The notes below the pieces were generated by a model. The model did no database searches and had not been told where the DNA came from. It saw only the letters and a program-made list of their open reading frames with translations. Positions 8,539 through 17,339 of a DNA stretch of 64,000 nucleotides are shown here, piece by piece; the first letter of the stretch is position 1, and each line of letters begins with the position of its first letter. The stretch spans positions 62,001 to 126,000 of the forward strand of contig NZ_JARUKW010000012.1 in assembly GCF_029688845.1 (NCBI RefSeq), in the 5' to 3' direction. Origin of the DNA: Natronococcus sp. A-GB1 (GTDB lineage: Archaea > Halobacteriota > Halobacteria > Halobacteriales > Natrialbaceae). The position numbers and the translations under genes were made by a program.

Positions 8539-9510
8539 CTACATGTAGCCCAGATCGCGTAGACGCTCCATCAGGTCCTCCTTGTCCTGGGCACGGCCCG
8601 CGCGTTCGGTCGTCCCCTCGAGATCCTGGAGCCAGGCGGGGTCGTCCTCGGTCTTCTCGGTGCTGATCTCGCTGCCCAGCGATCGGAACCCTTCCCAGTA
8701 CTTCGGCGAGACGGGCGTGTCGGCGGGCTCAAGACCCTCCGGAAGGTCGTCTTTCCCCTCGGGGACGTAGCCCTCGTCGGGGAACTCCGCGACGGTGTCG
8801 GGGACGACGAAGTTCCAGAACGCCTCCCAGACGGCGGCCTCCTCGAACTGCAGGATGGGCTGGACCCGGTCGTGGGGCGGGTAGATGTCGGGGTCGTGAC
8901 GCGGCGAGAAGAACGTCTCGTCGGCGCGGGCCTCCTGTTCGTCCCAGCGGACGCCCGAGAGGATGCCGTCGATGTCGTGCTCCTCTAGGGCGTTGTTCAG
9001 CGCGACCGTCTTCAGCAGGTGGTTGCCGACGTAGGTGTCGAGCAGGAACGGGAACGTCTCCTCCTCGTACTCGAGCAGGTCCCGGACGTGGTGGCGGTTC
9101 TGCTCGGAGAGCTCCTCGATCTCGATCTCGTCGCCGGGCTCGAGACCGTGCTCGTCGACGTAGTCGCCGACGTCCTCGTTTCGCGCGTAGATGACTTCCA
9201 GGTCCCACTTCTCGGCCCAGTCGTCGACGAAGTCGTGGATCTCGTCGAAGTGCTGGTAGTGGTCGATGAAGATGGCGGGGGGTACCTCGAGGTCGTACCG
9301 TTCGGCGACCTCCTTGACGAAGTACAATACGAGCGTCGAGTCTTTCCCGCCGGTCCACATGACCGCGGGGTTCTCGTACTGCTCTAAGCCCTGGCGGGTG
9401 ACCTCGACGGCCTTCTCGATCTTGTCGTTGATGTGCGGGTAGTCCTCGGGATCCTCTCCCTCGCCGTCCTCGTATTTTACGTCGACGTAGTCGGGGAAGC
9501 TCTCGGTCAT
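8539..9510 (-). CDS. phosphoadenosine phosphosulfate reductase family protein
   Basis: Adenine nucleotide alpha-hydrolase-fold enzyme of 323 residues. The PP-loop lies in NPAVMWTGGKDSTLVLYFV near residue 48, followed by AIFIDHYQHFDEIHDFVDDW and by the block SGVRWDEQEARADETFFSPR, which matches PAPS/APS reductases and CysD-like proteins. The C-terminal reductase motif with a redox Cys (ECGxH) is absent, and no Cys is evident in the tail, so it may instead be a CysD-like or thiolation enzyme. The ATG at 9510 starts the conserved region; an AT-rich block lies about 20 bp before it. Confidence 0.85.
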   Translation of the reverse strand: MTESFPDYVDVKYEDGEGEDPEDYPHINDKIEKAVEVTRQGLEQYENPAVMWTGGKDSTLVLYFVKEVAERYDLEVPPAIFIDHYQHFDEIHDFVDDWAEKWDLEVIYARNEDVGDYVDEHGLEPGDEIEIEELSEQNRHHVRDLLEYEEETFPFLLDTYVGNHLLKTVALNNALEEHDIDGILSGVRWDEQEARADETFFSPRHDPDIYPPHDRVQPILQFEEAAVWEAFWNFVVPDTVAEFPDEGYVPEGKDDLPEGLEPADTPVSPKYWEGFRSLGSEISTEKTEDDPAWLQDLEGTTERAGRAQDKEDLMERLRDLGYM

Positions 9511-9629
9511 CGTACTGTAATTAGATATAATTAGGAGGGTTAAACCGTTTATGGGACCGGAAACCTCTGACGGAACTCCGGACATCCGACGACACCCGAC
9601 GGGTCGGCTGTCGACGAGTGAACAAATCG

Positions 9630-9638
9630 TTTATTTAT
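9630..9638 (+). promoter_or_regulatory. TATA box for the membrane protein gene at 9660
   Basis: TTTATTTAT centred about 26 bp before the ATG at 9660, the spacing expected of a leaderless haloarchaeal transcript. It supports 9660 over the upstream non-ATG start at 9618. Confidence 0.5.
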
Positions 9639-9659
9639 CCGGGCTCGAGAACACTCAGC

Positions 9660-10322
9660 ATGATCGATGCGGTCGCCGCCGCGTTTGTCCTCGCCGGGAT
9701 CGCCCTCCTGCTCTCCGGCACCGCCCTCTCGGTGTACGGCGTCGTCGCCCTCGGATTCGCCGCGGGCGCCGGCGGCGGGTATCTGGTCGGCCCCGCCGTC
9801 GGAGCCGCGCTTGGACTCGAGGGTGTCGCGGCCGCGGGTACCGCCGCCGCGCTCGGCGCGGTCGTCGGCGGTCTCGGTAGCTACCTCGTCCTGTCGGCGG
9901 CCGTCTCGCTTCTGGGGTTCGTCGTCGGGTCGTCCCTCACGCTCGCCGCGATCGCCGCGGTCGCTCCCGAGAGCGGCTGGCCCCTCGAGTGGGGGCTCGC
10001 AGTCGCCGTCGGCCTCGTCGCTGCGGTGCTCGGACTGGTACTGACGCAGTGGGTGACCGCCGCGATCACCGCAGTCGTCGGCGCCGCGCTCGCCTCGCGG
10101 TCGCTCACCCCCGACGCCGTGCTCGCCGCGGGAGAGGCGCTAACGCTCGAGCCGCTGCTGTTCGACGTCACCTCGCCGCTGTTCCTGGCGCTGGTCGCGC
10201 TCGGTCTCCTCTCGCAGTTCGGCCTGTTCTCGCTGGGGACCCTCCCGCGGCTCGTCCGGGCGGTTCCGGGATTCCTGTGGCCGTCGCGTCGTCGTCGCGA
10301 CGACCCCGGCGCGGCAAGGTGA
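9660..10322 (+). CDS. polytopic membrane protein of unknown function
   Basis: A 220-residue protein made almost wholly of Ala, Val, Gly and Leu rich hydrophobic segments, six to seven in all, with a glycine-rich stretch (GFAAGAGGGYLVGPAVGAAL) near residue 30 and a basic tail ending SRRRRDDPGAAR. This resembles DUF4203-like or channel-like small membrane proteins, but no family can be named with confidence. A TATA box 26 bp upstream supports the start. It stands between oppositely oriented or unrelated genes and shows no operon. Confidence 0.7.
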   Translation: MIDAVAAAFVLAGIALLLSGTALSVYGVVALGFAAGAGGGYLVGPAVGAALGLEGVAAAGTAAALGAVVGGLGSYLVLSAAVSLLGFVVGSSLTLAAIAAVAPESGWPLEWGLAVAVGLVAAVLGLVLTQWVTAAITAVVGAALASRSLTPDAVLAAGEALTLEPLLFDVTSPLFLALVALGLLSQFGLFSLGTLPRLVRAVPGFLWPSRRRRDDPGAAR

Positions 10323-10582
10323 CCCGCCCTGGAAAAAGGTAGGACGGGAGCGGACGCCACCGGAACCGAAATTCCGTACGCCGAGTCTCGTCCGAGAGTC
10401 GTGTCGATGACGGCGAGGATAATGGACGACTACCGGCAGAAACCGCCTGACGGCGTCCGCCAGGATCGACGGCGTGATCACGTCCGATCGTACCGCGGAC
10501 CGGCCTTGCTCGGTTCCGAAACCGTCGCCCGCTCGAGGAAAGGTGTGGCTTACTTTGTCGGTCCCTCTCACACAGTGAGGTG

Positions 10583-11371
10583 ATGACGTTCGCCGAAGAT
10601 CGACTCGCGAGACACCTCGTCGACGGCGAATCGGTTCGGGCGCTCGCTACCGGTTCGTTCCCCGGAGAGCCCGGATCCGAGCCGGTAGCCGTCGGCCTCA
10701 CCGACCGGCGCGTGCTCTGTGTCTCGGCGGGAGGCGGGCTCACCGACATCAGGTACGAGTTTGTTAGCTCGGTCCGGAGCCGACCCCGACACCGGTGGCA
10801 GTACCGCTACCGGATTGACGACGCGCTCCTGGTCGGGGCCGTCGGAGCGCTTCTCACGGCGATCGGCGTCCTCGTCGCAATCGGTGTCGCCGCCGGCGTC
10901 GGACCGATCGGCGGGGCGCTCACGACCGCGCTCGCAGCGGGCGCCGCGACGACGCTCGCGGCGACTCGTCGTGTCCGAACGATGACCGGGCTCGAGCAGA
11001 CGGTTCGGCGGCTCCTGATCGGCGCCGGCGGCTTCCTCCTCCTGTCGATAGCCGCGCTCGCGGCCCTCGCCTCTTCGATCTCCCCCTCGCTACTCGCAGC
11101 CGCGACGGTCGCCGGGTTGGGGAACCTCGCCTTCACGCCCCGGTTCGTCGCCGCGTTCGACGGCGTCGGACTCTCGCGAACCCGCGCGACCGAGCTGACG
11201 ATCGCCACGGTCGACGGCGAGACCGTACGCCTCCTGTTCGAGGGCGACTCGGAGTTCGGTCGGATGCTCGGTGCCTCGCTCGCTCGAGACGAGTCAGCCT
11301 CATCGAACGACTTTGAGGACAACGGACCGACGCTCCTCGCTCGAGATCCCCTCGAGGGAGAGGGGCGATAA
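10583..11371 (+). CDS. membrane protein with N-terminal PH-like domain
   Basis: A 262-residue protein. The first 80 residues look like a bacterial-type PH domain (GLTDRRVLCVSAGGGLTDIR, then YEFVSSVRSRPRHRWQYR), the middle has two hydrophobic pairs (LLVGAVGALLTAIGVLVAIG and LLIGAGGFLLLSIAALAALA), and the C-terminal part is again polar. GTG-ATG at 10580-10585 offers two starts; the ATG at 10583 is preferred. No function is known. Confidence 0.7.
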   Translation: MTFAEDRLARHLVDGESVRALATGSFPGEPGSEPVAVGLTDRRVLCVSAGGGLTDIRYEFVSSVRSRPRHRWQYRYRIDDALLVGAVGALLTAIGVLVAIGVAAGVGPIGGALTTALAAGAATTLAATRRVRTMTGLEQTVRRLLIGAGGFLLLSIAALAALASSISPSLLAAATVAGLGNLAFTPRFVAAFDGVGLSRTRATELTIATVDGETVRLLFEGDSEFGRMLGASLARDESASSNDFEDNGPTLLARDPLEGEGR

Positions 11372-11410
11372 CGCACAACTGCTAACCGCCCCCGTGGTGA
11401 ACGTCCCGAT

Positions 11411-12628
11411 ATGCGAGTTATCGATGCGGACGTGGTCGTGACGGGCCGTGACGAGCCGCCGCTGTCAGACGGACGGCTCGTCGTCGACGACGAGGGGCAG
11501 CTCGACGCCGTCGGGACACAGGAGGACGTCGCCGCGCCGTCGGCGGCCGCCCACGACAGCTACCCCACCGTTACCCCGGGCCTGATCGACGCCCACGTTC
11601 ACCTGCAGGGAACCCGGGAGATGAACCCGCTCGTCTGGGCCACCGAATCCTCGGAGCTGGGGACTGCACGGGCGACCGCGGACCTCCGCTCGCTGCTCGA
11701 GGCGGGCTTTACCGCCGTCCGGGACGTCGGCTCCTCGACGGGGCTGGGGCTTCGCGAGGCCGTCGCCGAGGGCGCGATTCCGGGACCGCGGGTGTTCACG
11801 AGCGGGCAGAGCATCAGTCAGACGGGGGGCCACGGCGACTCACACTTCCTCCCCTACGAGTGGGCCGCCGAGGGTGACAGTTCGCTGTCGACGCTGGCCG
11901 ACGGCGCCGACGACTGTCGCAAGGAGGCCCGCAAGCGGATCCGCGACGGCGTCGACGTCATCAAGATCATGACGACCGGCGGGGTGTTGAGCGAGAAGGA
12001 CGCTCCCGACCAGAGCCAGTTCACCGACGCCGAGATTCGGGCGTTCGTCGAGGAGGCCCACCGCGTCGGGATCCCGGTCGCCTCCCACGCCCAGGGCGCG
12101 CCGGGAATCAAGGCCGCGCTCCGCAACGGCGTCGACACCATCGAACACGGCTTCTGGGTCGATGAGGAGTGTCTCGAGCTGTTCGCCGAGACGGGAGCGA
12201 TCTTCGTCCCCACGCTGGCGATCATGGATCGCTTGCTCGACCACGGCGCCGACCACGGCGTCCCCGACTACGGCCTCGAGAAGGCCCGGGAGGCCAGCGA
12301 AGCGCACTTCGACTCCGTCCGGCGCGCCTACGAGGCCGGCGTCCCGATCGCGACGGGGACGGACTTCCTCGGCCCCGAACTGGTCCCTCACGGCGAGAAC
12401 GCCCTCGAGCTCGAGCTGTTCGTCGAGGAGATCGGCATGAGCGAGCACGAGGCGCTCCAGGCTGCGACCCGGGTCGCCGCCGAAACCGTTCCTGCGGACG
12501 ATATCGGCACGCTCGAGGTCGGCAACCGCGGCGACGTCCTCGCGCTCGTCGGCGACCCCTGCGAGGATATCGGCGCCGTCAGGAGTCCGGAGACGGTGTA
12601 CGTCGACGGCGAACCGGTCGGGCTGTAA
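11411..12628 (+). CDS. metal-dependent amidohydrolase (imidazolonepropionase/prolidase-like)
   Basis: Amidohydrolase-superfamily enzyme of 405 residues. Metal ligands are visible as PGLIDAHVHLQG near residue 56, the lysine in GVDVIKIMTTGGVLS near residue 182, SHAQG near 222, IEHGFWVD near 240, and the final aspartate in IATGTDFLGPE near 312. This arrangement matches the subgroup of secreted or cytosolic Xaa-Pro dipeptidase and arginine-carboxypeptidase-like hydrolases. The substrate, probably an amide or N-acyl dipeptide, is not known. The ASCH-domain gene follows 49 bp later on the same strand. Confidence 0.9.
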   Translation: MRVIDADVVVTGRDEPPLSDGRLVVDDEGQLDAVGTQEDVAAPSAAAHDSYPTVTPGLIDAHVHLQGTREMNPLVWATESSELGTARATADLRSLLEAGFTAVRDVGSSTGLGLREAVAEGAIPGPRVFTSGQSISQTGGHGDSHFLPYEWAAEGDSSLSTLADGADDCRKEARKRIRDGVDVIKIMTTGGVLSEKDAPDQSQFTDAEIRAFVEEAHRVGIPVASHAQGAPGIKAALRNGVDTIEHGFWVDEECLELFAETGAIFVPTLAIMDRLLDHGADHGVPDYGLEKAREASEAHFDSVRRAYEAGVPIATGTDFLGPELVPHGENALELELFVEEIGMSEHEALQAATRVAAETVPADDIGTLEVGNRGDVLALVGDPCEDIGAVRSPETVYVDGEPVGL

Positions 12629-12677
12629 GACTTCGAGTCACCGATACCATTATTCCTCGGCGACCGAAGGTCCGTCC

Positions 12678-12989
12678 ATGGGAACGATCGACGCGAGCGA
12701 CCTCCTGCCCGCCGAACGACTTCGAACGAGCGCTCTCGAGGGCGAGATCAGCCAGCTCCACCGCGGGGACAAACACGCCGCGGAGGGCGATACCTTCGAG
12801 ATCGAGGGGACGACCTTCGAACTCGTCGAGGTAACGGAACGGCGGCTCGGCGATCTGACCGACGAGGATGCCCGCGCGGAGGGGTCGTCTGACCTCGAAG
12901 CCTACAAGCAACGGATCGAACGCACCCATGGCACCGAGTGGAACGACGAGAACACCGCGTTCTTGCACCGGTTCGAACCGATTTCTTGA
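12678..12989 (+). CDS. ASCH-domain protein
   Basis: Compact 103-residue protein with the ASCH fold, a PUA-like beta barrel thought to bind RNA or a modified nucleotide. The segment GEISQLHRGDKHAAEGDTFE followed by TTFELVEVTERRLGDLTDED matches the central strand region, and HGTEWNDENTAFLHRFEPI is the conserved end. It follows the amidohydrolase in the same direction and may be cotranscribed. The target is unknown. Confidence 0.85.
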   Translation: MGTIDASDLLPAERLRTSALEGEISQLHRGDKHAAEGDTFEIEGTTFELVEVTERRLGDLTDEDARAEGSSDLEAYKQRIERTHGTEWNDENTAFLHRFEPIS

Positions 12990-12998
12990 GCTTGACCG

Positions 12999-13313
12999 TC
13001 AGGGCCCCGAAAACTGGTCCAAACAGTTCGGACAGCACCGCTCGTCGGTGCCGTTCGGTTCTCCGCAGGTCGGACACTCGATTCTCGAGCCGTCGGCACG
13101 GTCGAACTCGAGTCCGTTTGCCAGCACGGCGAGGACGTCGTCGTTCGGCGACGGCTCGAGGGTTCCCTGCTGTCGTAGCTCGAGGACGAGCGCGTCGTTT
13201 TGCAGTCGCTCTAACCCTCGCACCAGCCCGAGAAAGAGGATCGTCGGTGCGACCATGACGAACGCCGCGAGCGCGAGTCGGCCGACGATCCTGTAGCTGC
13301 TCGGATCGTCCAT
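12999..13313 (-). CDS. membrane-anchored zinc-ribbon protein
   Basis: A 104-residue protein with one N-terminal membrane helix (LALAAFVMVAPTILFLGLV, residues about 13-31), an amphipathic linker, and a C-terminal zinc ribbon CPTCGEPNGTDERCCPNC. The topology suggests an anchored cytoplasmic zinc-binding head. The gene is convergent with the ASCH gene, 9 bp away. Function unknown. Confidence 0.78.
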   Translation of the reverse strand: MDDPSSYRIVGRLALAAFVMVAPTILFLGLVRGLERLQNDALVLELRQQGTLEPSPNDDVLAVLANGLEFDRADGSRIECPTCGEPNGTDERCCPNCLDQFSGP

Positions 13314-13524
13314 ACGTGGAGTACGGGGACGGAACGGAAATCGCTACCGTCGGTCGGGTCTCGAGAAGCTCGCGCTGCCGGGAGGCTCAGCCGCTGCTGA
13401 ACGTGTCGTGTATTTTCGCGTCGGGTAAGCCGTCGACAAACAGTCGGTTCCGGAACGCACATCGACTCCGGATCGCTCTCGACCGATCTTCGTGCTGAGT
13501 CGGATGCTTCCCATCACGAAGCGA

Positions 13525-14697
13525 CTACCGACGGTCGAGCCACTGACGCCCCGTTCGAAGGTCACTCGGAACCTCACCACCGAGCGAACACCGCACGCGG
13601 TCCGCCGTGCACGGATTCCCTATTGTGACTTCGATCTCCGGAGAGCCCCCCTCGAACACTGCCGAACTCGCGGTTGTCAGCTGTCCGAAGCCGTTCGGTT
13701 CGTCCGTTTCGGGTTCGGGGTGCCGACAGATCGAGTCGTCACCTGGCCCGTTCGCGTGGTCCTGAGCGAACCGCCACAGCTCGTCCCTACCGATCCTATC
13801 GGCGTCTTCGAGTAGCGATGACAGCCGGTTCAGACGTGCCGTCGAACTCTCAGTTGCAGACGACTCCGAGAGGACGAAGTGGTTTGTTCGCGTTGCGACA
13901 GACCCGGCCTCGACGGCGGTTTCCTCCGCGATCGGGTCGATCTCGAGTATCACACCGTCGTTCTCGTCGGCGAGAAACAGCGTTTGCCCCATCAACAGAT
14001 ATGTCGGAATCGACTCAAGTAGCGTTCGGGCCTCTGTGACGGTCGCACACTCCTCCAGTATTCTTCGAACGATGGTCCCGTTCCGGATCTGCAGTTCCCG
14101 GTCAACGCCGTCTTGCTCTCGGTCGATGTTCGTATTCGCGATGACCAGTCCCCGATCGTTGACGCCCTTGAAAATCGAGACCGTTCCGCAGGAGTCGACC
14201 GATAGAAACCCGTGATAGTCGTCTATCGGTGGCTGTTCGATAATCGACTTCGGTCGCAGATTCTGTCCGGCGATATCCCGGTTCTTGAGCACGAGCGGGC
14301 CCGTTGCCGGAGCGTCGTGTCTGGATGCATCGGAGGTCGCTATCGACGGCTCAACGAGTACGTTCGCACACCCGCCTCCACCACTTTTGGATCCGTCGTT
14401 ACTGAGCGCTCCACAGAGTTCCGGGTACGCAAAGACGTACACCTCGTAGATATCGCGATCGACGTCGAAGGTCTCAGCCATCGCGTCGTAGGCTCGCCGA
14501 TGACGATCTGGCAAACTCTTACGGCTCTGCTCGGCCTTCTCGAGGAGCGGATCGGCGTCGATTCCCTGTATCGTGATCTCGGACTCGAGTTCGTCGACTG
14601 CCCACTCGACCGCTGTCCGTTCGGTCTTCGCACGTCGGCGAGCCTGCTGAGCAAACGTATCTACTTGGACGATCGTCTCGGACTCCGATTGATCCAT
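13525..14697 (-). CDS. C45-family autoproteolytic acyltransferase/hydrolase (AAT-like)
   Basis: Ntn-hydrolase of 390 residues related to acyl-CoA:6-aminopenicillanate acyltransferase. The likely nucleophile is the Cys in SGGGGCANVLVEPSI near residue 108; family members cut themselves before this Cys so that it becomes N-terminal. The following GPLVLKNRDIAGQNL matches the conserved GRNxD-like strand, and DYHGFLSVDSCGTVSIFKGV and GLVIANTNID also fit. The N-terminal 105 residues would be the alpha chain. Natural substrates of archaeal members are unknown; bacterial ones act on N-acyl amides. It stands alone. Confidence 0.8.
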   Translation of the reverse strand: MDQSESETIVQVDTFAQQARRRAKTERTAVEWAVDELESEITIQGIDADPLLEKAEQSRKSLPDRHRRAYDAMAETFDVDRDIYEVYVFAYPELCGALSNDGSKSGGGGCANVLVEPSIATSDASRHDAPATGPLVLKNRDIAGQNLRPKSIIEQPPIDDYHGFLSVDSCGTVSIFKGVNDRGLVIANTNIDREQDGVDRELQIRNGTIVRRILEECATVTEARTLLESIPTYLLMGQTLFLADENDGVILEIDPIAEETAVEAGSVATRTNHFVLSESSATESSTARLNRLSSLLEDADRIGRDELWRFAQDHANGPGDDSICRHPEPETDEPNGFGQLTTASSAVFEGGSPEIEVTIGNPCTADRVRCSLGGEVPSDLRTGRQWLDRR

Positions 14698-14980
14698 GGC
14701 CGGAACAGTTTCTCGGTCGGTTTATGTTAACAGCTTGCAAATCTGACTGATTACTAGTTGCGGGGAAGAAGACCCAGTTAGGAGAGCGGAGGTATCGAGG
14801 CATACTGACCACAGCACTCAGCCCCTGCCGGATCGGTCCGGTTCGGTAGCTGTGGCGCAAGCAGTGCTCGAGAAGAGCACGATCCGTACAGAGTAGGTGG
14901 ACGAAAACCCTGTACGACCGACCGGTGGTCGATACGAGGAGCGAATTTCGCTTCGTCTGCGGACGAATTCCTGCGGAGCC

Positions 14981-15562
14981 TCAGTCGCTGATGAACTTGT
15001 TGTCCCGCCAGTTGACGCCGCCCTGGCTCGAGCTGTGGTCTCGTGGCCCCTCGACGACCTCGATATCGGCCGGCCGGGGCTCGCCCTCGACGATCCTGGT
15101 TGCCTCGAGCTCGCCGTCGAACTCGGCGATCGCAGTCAGGGTGCCCTTCTCGGCGGCCTCGGCGATCTCACAGAGGACGAGGAACATCTCGTACTGCAAC
15201 AGGGAGTTCTGGAGGACGGTCTCGCGGTCGCCCTTGAAGGCGGCGAACTCGACGAGTTCGGACTCGATCTCGTCTTCCTCGTCCTCGTCCCAGCGAAACG
15301 AGTTGTGTCGCTCGTCGGGGTCTTCCTCGTAGACCCGGTTCTCGGTGACGCTGGCCTTGAGCTGGGCGGTCGGCGTGTACTTGCTTACCGTCTCGTCCTC
15401 GGCGACGGCTTTCAGGATGAGCGTGTTGTTTCGCCGCGTGATCTCGACGTCCGAGACCCCGTCGGGGTACGTCGCCTCGTCGATGTGGTCGTGGAGATCT
15501 TCGAGGGGCAGTTCGAGGGTCGAATGCAATCGATAAACGTGTCTGGATTCCTCTGTGGACAT
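14981..15562 (-). CDS. conserved haloarchaeal acidic protein (DUF7110-like)
   Basis: A 193-residue soluble, very acidic protein. It starts with HVYRLHSTLELPLEDLHDHI and contains ITRRNNTLILKAVAEDETVS and YEMFLVLCEIAEAAEKGTLT. It resembles the haloarchaeal family I recall as DUF7110, found in most members of the class as a single copy. No catalytic motif or metal site is seen. It lies alone between unrelated genes. Identity of the DUF number is from memory and should be treated as tentative. Confidence 0.75.
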   Translation of the reverse strand: MSTEESRHVYRLHSTLELPLEDLHDHIDEATYPDGVSDVEITRRNNTLILKAVAEDETVSKYTPTAQLKASVTENRVYEEDPDERHNSFRWDEDEEDEIESELVEFAAFKGDRETVLQNSLLQYEMFLVLCEIAEAAEKGTLTAIAEFDGELEATRIVEGEPRPADIEVVEGPRDHSSSQGGVNWRDNKFISD

Positions 15563-15677
15563 AGTGGGAAGGTGTGGGACGGTCGCTGGTTCGTAGTACG
15601 GTCGCGTGGCTTATATGACCTGCTATTAAATTCGGGCGCTTCGAAAAGGAATAAATTCAATTCGGTCTCGCCGCTAG

Positions 15678-16025
15678 TTATCCGTCGGCCTCGAGCGTCT
15701 CGGCCAGCTCACCGCGTTCCTCGAGTTCGGCGAGGATGTCCGAGCCGCCGACGAACTCGCCGTCGACGAACGTCTGCGGGATCGTCTCCCAGCCGCTGTG
15801 GTCCGCGAGGGCCGCCCGGTACTCGTCGAGCGACTCGAGGACGTCGACGGTCTCGTAGTCGTCGCGGTACTGGTCGATCAGCCCGAGCGCTCGCCGGGAG
15901 TAGCCACACTGTGGCATGAGTTCCGTTCCCTTCATGAAGAGGACGACCTCGTTTTCCTCGAGCACGTCGGCGACCTGTTCGTCGACTTCGTCCTGATCGA
16001 GCCCCTGGTTCGGTGGAAAGTCCAT
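15678..16025 (-). CDS. monothiol glutaredoxin
   Basis: A 115-residue glutaredoxin of the Grx4/CGFS type. ENEVVLFMKGTELMPQCGYS carries the active-site motif CGYS with one Cys at residue 40, and the glutathione-binding TIPQTFVDGEFVGGSDIL follows. In such proteins the single Cys binds a shared [2Fe-2S] cluster or reduces glutathionylated or gamma-glutamylcysteine adducts. Haloarchaea use gamma-glutamylcysteine, and a GCS2-type ligase gene is at 25707. It sits upstream (to the left) of two YeeE/YedE genes on the same strand, which hints at a thiol or sulfur role. Confidence 0.93.
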   Translation of the reverse strand: MDFPPNQGLDQDEVDEQVADVLEENEVVLFMKGTELMPQCGYSRRALGLIDQYRDDYETVDVLESLDEYRAALADHSGWETIPQTFVDGEFVGGSDILAELEERGELAETLEADG

Positions 16026-16096
16026 ACGCCGGTTACGGTCGTGACGCGGATAGACCTTACGTCCCCGGTTATCGTACCACGGTTCGTCTCGTCTCC

Positions 16097-16564
16097 TCAG
16101 TCGGCCGTCGATGCCGGCGCCTCGCCCTTGGCCCGGGCCGACCGCCAGTAACCCTGGACGTAGGCGCCGAGGAACATGCCGGCGATCCCGTAGAGGATCG
16201 CGACGTTCCCGACCCCGAGACTGGCGTAGGCCGCGCCGGGACAGATCCCGGAGAGCCCCCAGCCGACGCCGAAGATGCCGCCGCCGAGGACGACGTTTCG
16301 ATCGAGGGTCTTCAGCCGACGGGCGTAAGATGTTCCGGTAAACGGTGCCGTACTCCGGACCTGTTTGATGCCGAAGAACGTGATACCGGTGACGACCGCT
16401 GCCCCGCCCATGACGAACAGCAGCCCGAAATCCTCGAACTGCAGGAAGTTCAGGACGATCTCGGGCTGGGCCATGTGGCTGAAGCCGAGGCCGAAGCCGA
16501 AGATCAGCCCGCCGACGAACACCAGCGGCATGAACAGCGGGTGTTGCTCGTGGTCGGCGCTCAT
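16097..16564 (-). CDS. YeeE/YedE-family sulfur transporter half (DUF6691-type)
   Basis: Membrane protein of 155 residues, about four helices, covering one half of a YeeE/YedE thiosulfate transporter. The family cysteine site is in GGIFGVGWGLSGICPGAAYA near residue 100, and the N-terminal GLIFGFGLGFSHMAQPEIVL carries the HMAxP-type motif. In YeeE, conserved cysteines pass thiosulfate along the channel; here the half has one such Cys. The partner half is encoded 85 bp upstream (16650-17207), so the two polypeptides probably assemble. Confidence 0.9.
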   Translation of the reverse strand: MSADHEQHPLFMPLVFVGGLIFGFGLGFSHMAQPEIVLNFLQFEDFGLLFVMGGAAVVTGITFFGIKQVRSTAPFTGTSYARRLKTLDRNVVLGGGIFGVGWGLSGICPGAAYASLGVGNVAILYGIAGMFLGAYVQGYWRSARAKGEAPASTAD

Positions 16565-16649
16565 CGCTCACACCGCCGTTCGTGGCTCGCGGTTCGCTTC
16601 GCTCGCCGCTCGCGTCCTCGGGATTCTCGTACAGCTCGAATCCCGCTCA

Positions 16650-17207
16650 TCAGGGGCTCACCCCCAGGGCCTGGACGAGCTGGGCGACCCCGATCGCGAT
16701 CAGCAGGAACGTCGCGACGCCGACGAGAGAGGCGCTCGAGGCCGATCCGACTCCGCAGACGCCGTGACCCGACGTGCAGCCCTTTCCGACGCGGGTGCCG
16801 ATCCCGATGAGGATCCCCCCGACGAACAGCCGCCAGGGCTGGACCTCGGTCATCCACAGCGTCAGACCACCGACGTCGTAGAGCTGCCCGGTCGTCGCGG
16901 GCTGGTGGAGCGAACTCGAGACCAGTCCGGACTGGAAGGTGACGGCGTAGATCGCCGCGCCCGCGACGATTCCCAGGGTAAAGACGACTCGCCAGTCCCG
17001 CGATGGGACGTACCGCTGGAACCGCGAGAGGTTCGAGACGTACGAGAGCGTCGACTCGAGGAACGTACTCGCGCCGGCGGCGATACCGGTGCCGAGATAG
17101 ATGACGACGGTACCGAGCCCCACGAGGAGACCCCCGATCGCGTAGTGGCTGATCCCGTTCGGGAACAGCTCCCCGAACGCGACCGCGAGGAGTGCTGTCG
17201 CTGTCAT
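16650..17207 (-). CDS. YeeE/YedE-family sulfur transporter half
   Basis: Second half of the split transporter, 185 residues and about five helices. It carries the hallmark GTRVGKGCTSGHGVCGVGSA near residue 135, whose two Cys and His form the thiosulfate path in YeeE. It is the first gene of a three-gene same-strand set with the other half and the monothiol glutaredoxin. The set suggests uptake or efflux of a reduced sulfur compound; the direction and substrate cannot be told from the sequence. Confidence 0.92.
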   Translation of the reverse strand: MTATALLAVAFGELFPNGISHYAIGGLLVGLGTVVIYLGTGIAAGASTFLESTLSYVSNLSRFQRYVPSRDWRVVFTLGIVAGAAIYAVTFQSGLVSSSLHQPATTGQLYDVGGLTLWMTEVQPWRLFVGGILIGIGTRVGKGCTSGHGVCGVGSASSASLVGVATFLLIAIGVAQLVQALGVSP

Positions 17208-17339
17208 TATACGATCGATGGGGACGGCGAGGCATCAATCCTCCTCACTCGGGGAAACTTGTGCGTATCTCGGAGCTTCGCGGACTGACTCGAGCCGGTA
17301 GCCGATGAACCTCCCGCGTTCACGCGTAGATACCGGTCG

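Noticed and set aside
14897..15919. 340-codon open frame on the plus strand
   Set aside because: It is the antisense of the acidic DUF7110-like gene and the glutaredoxin gene; its translation is low in protein-like character and no start signal precedes it.
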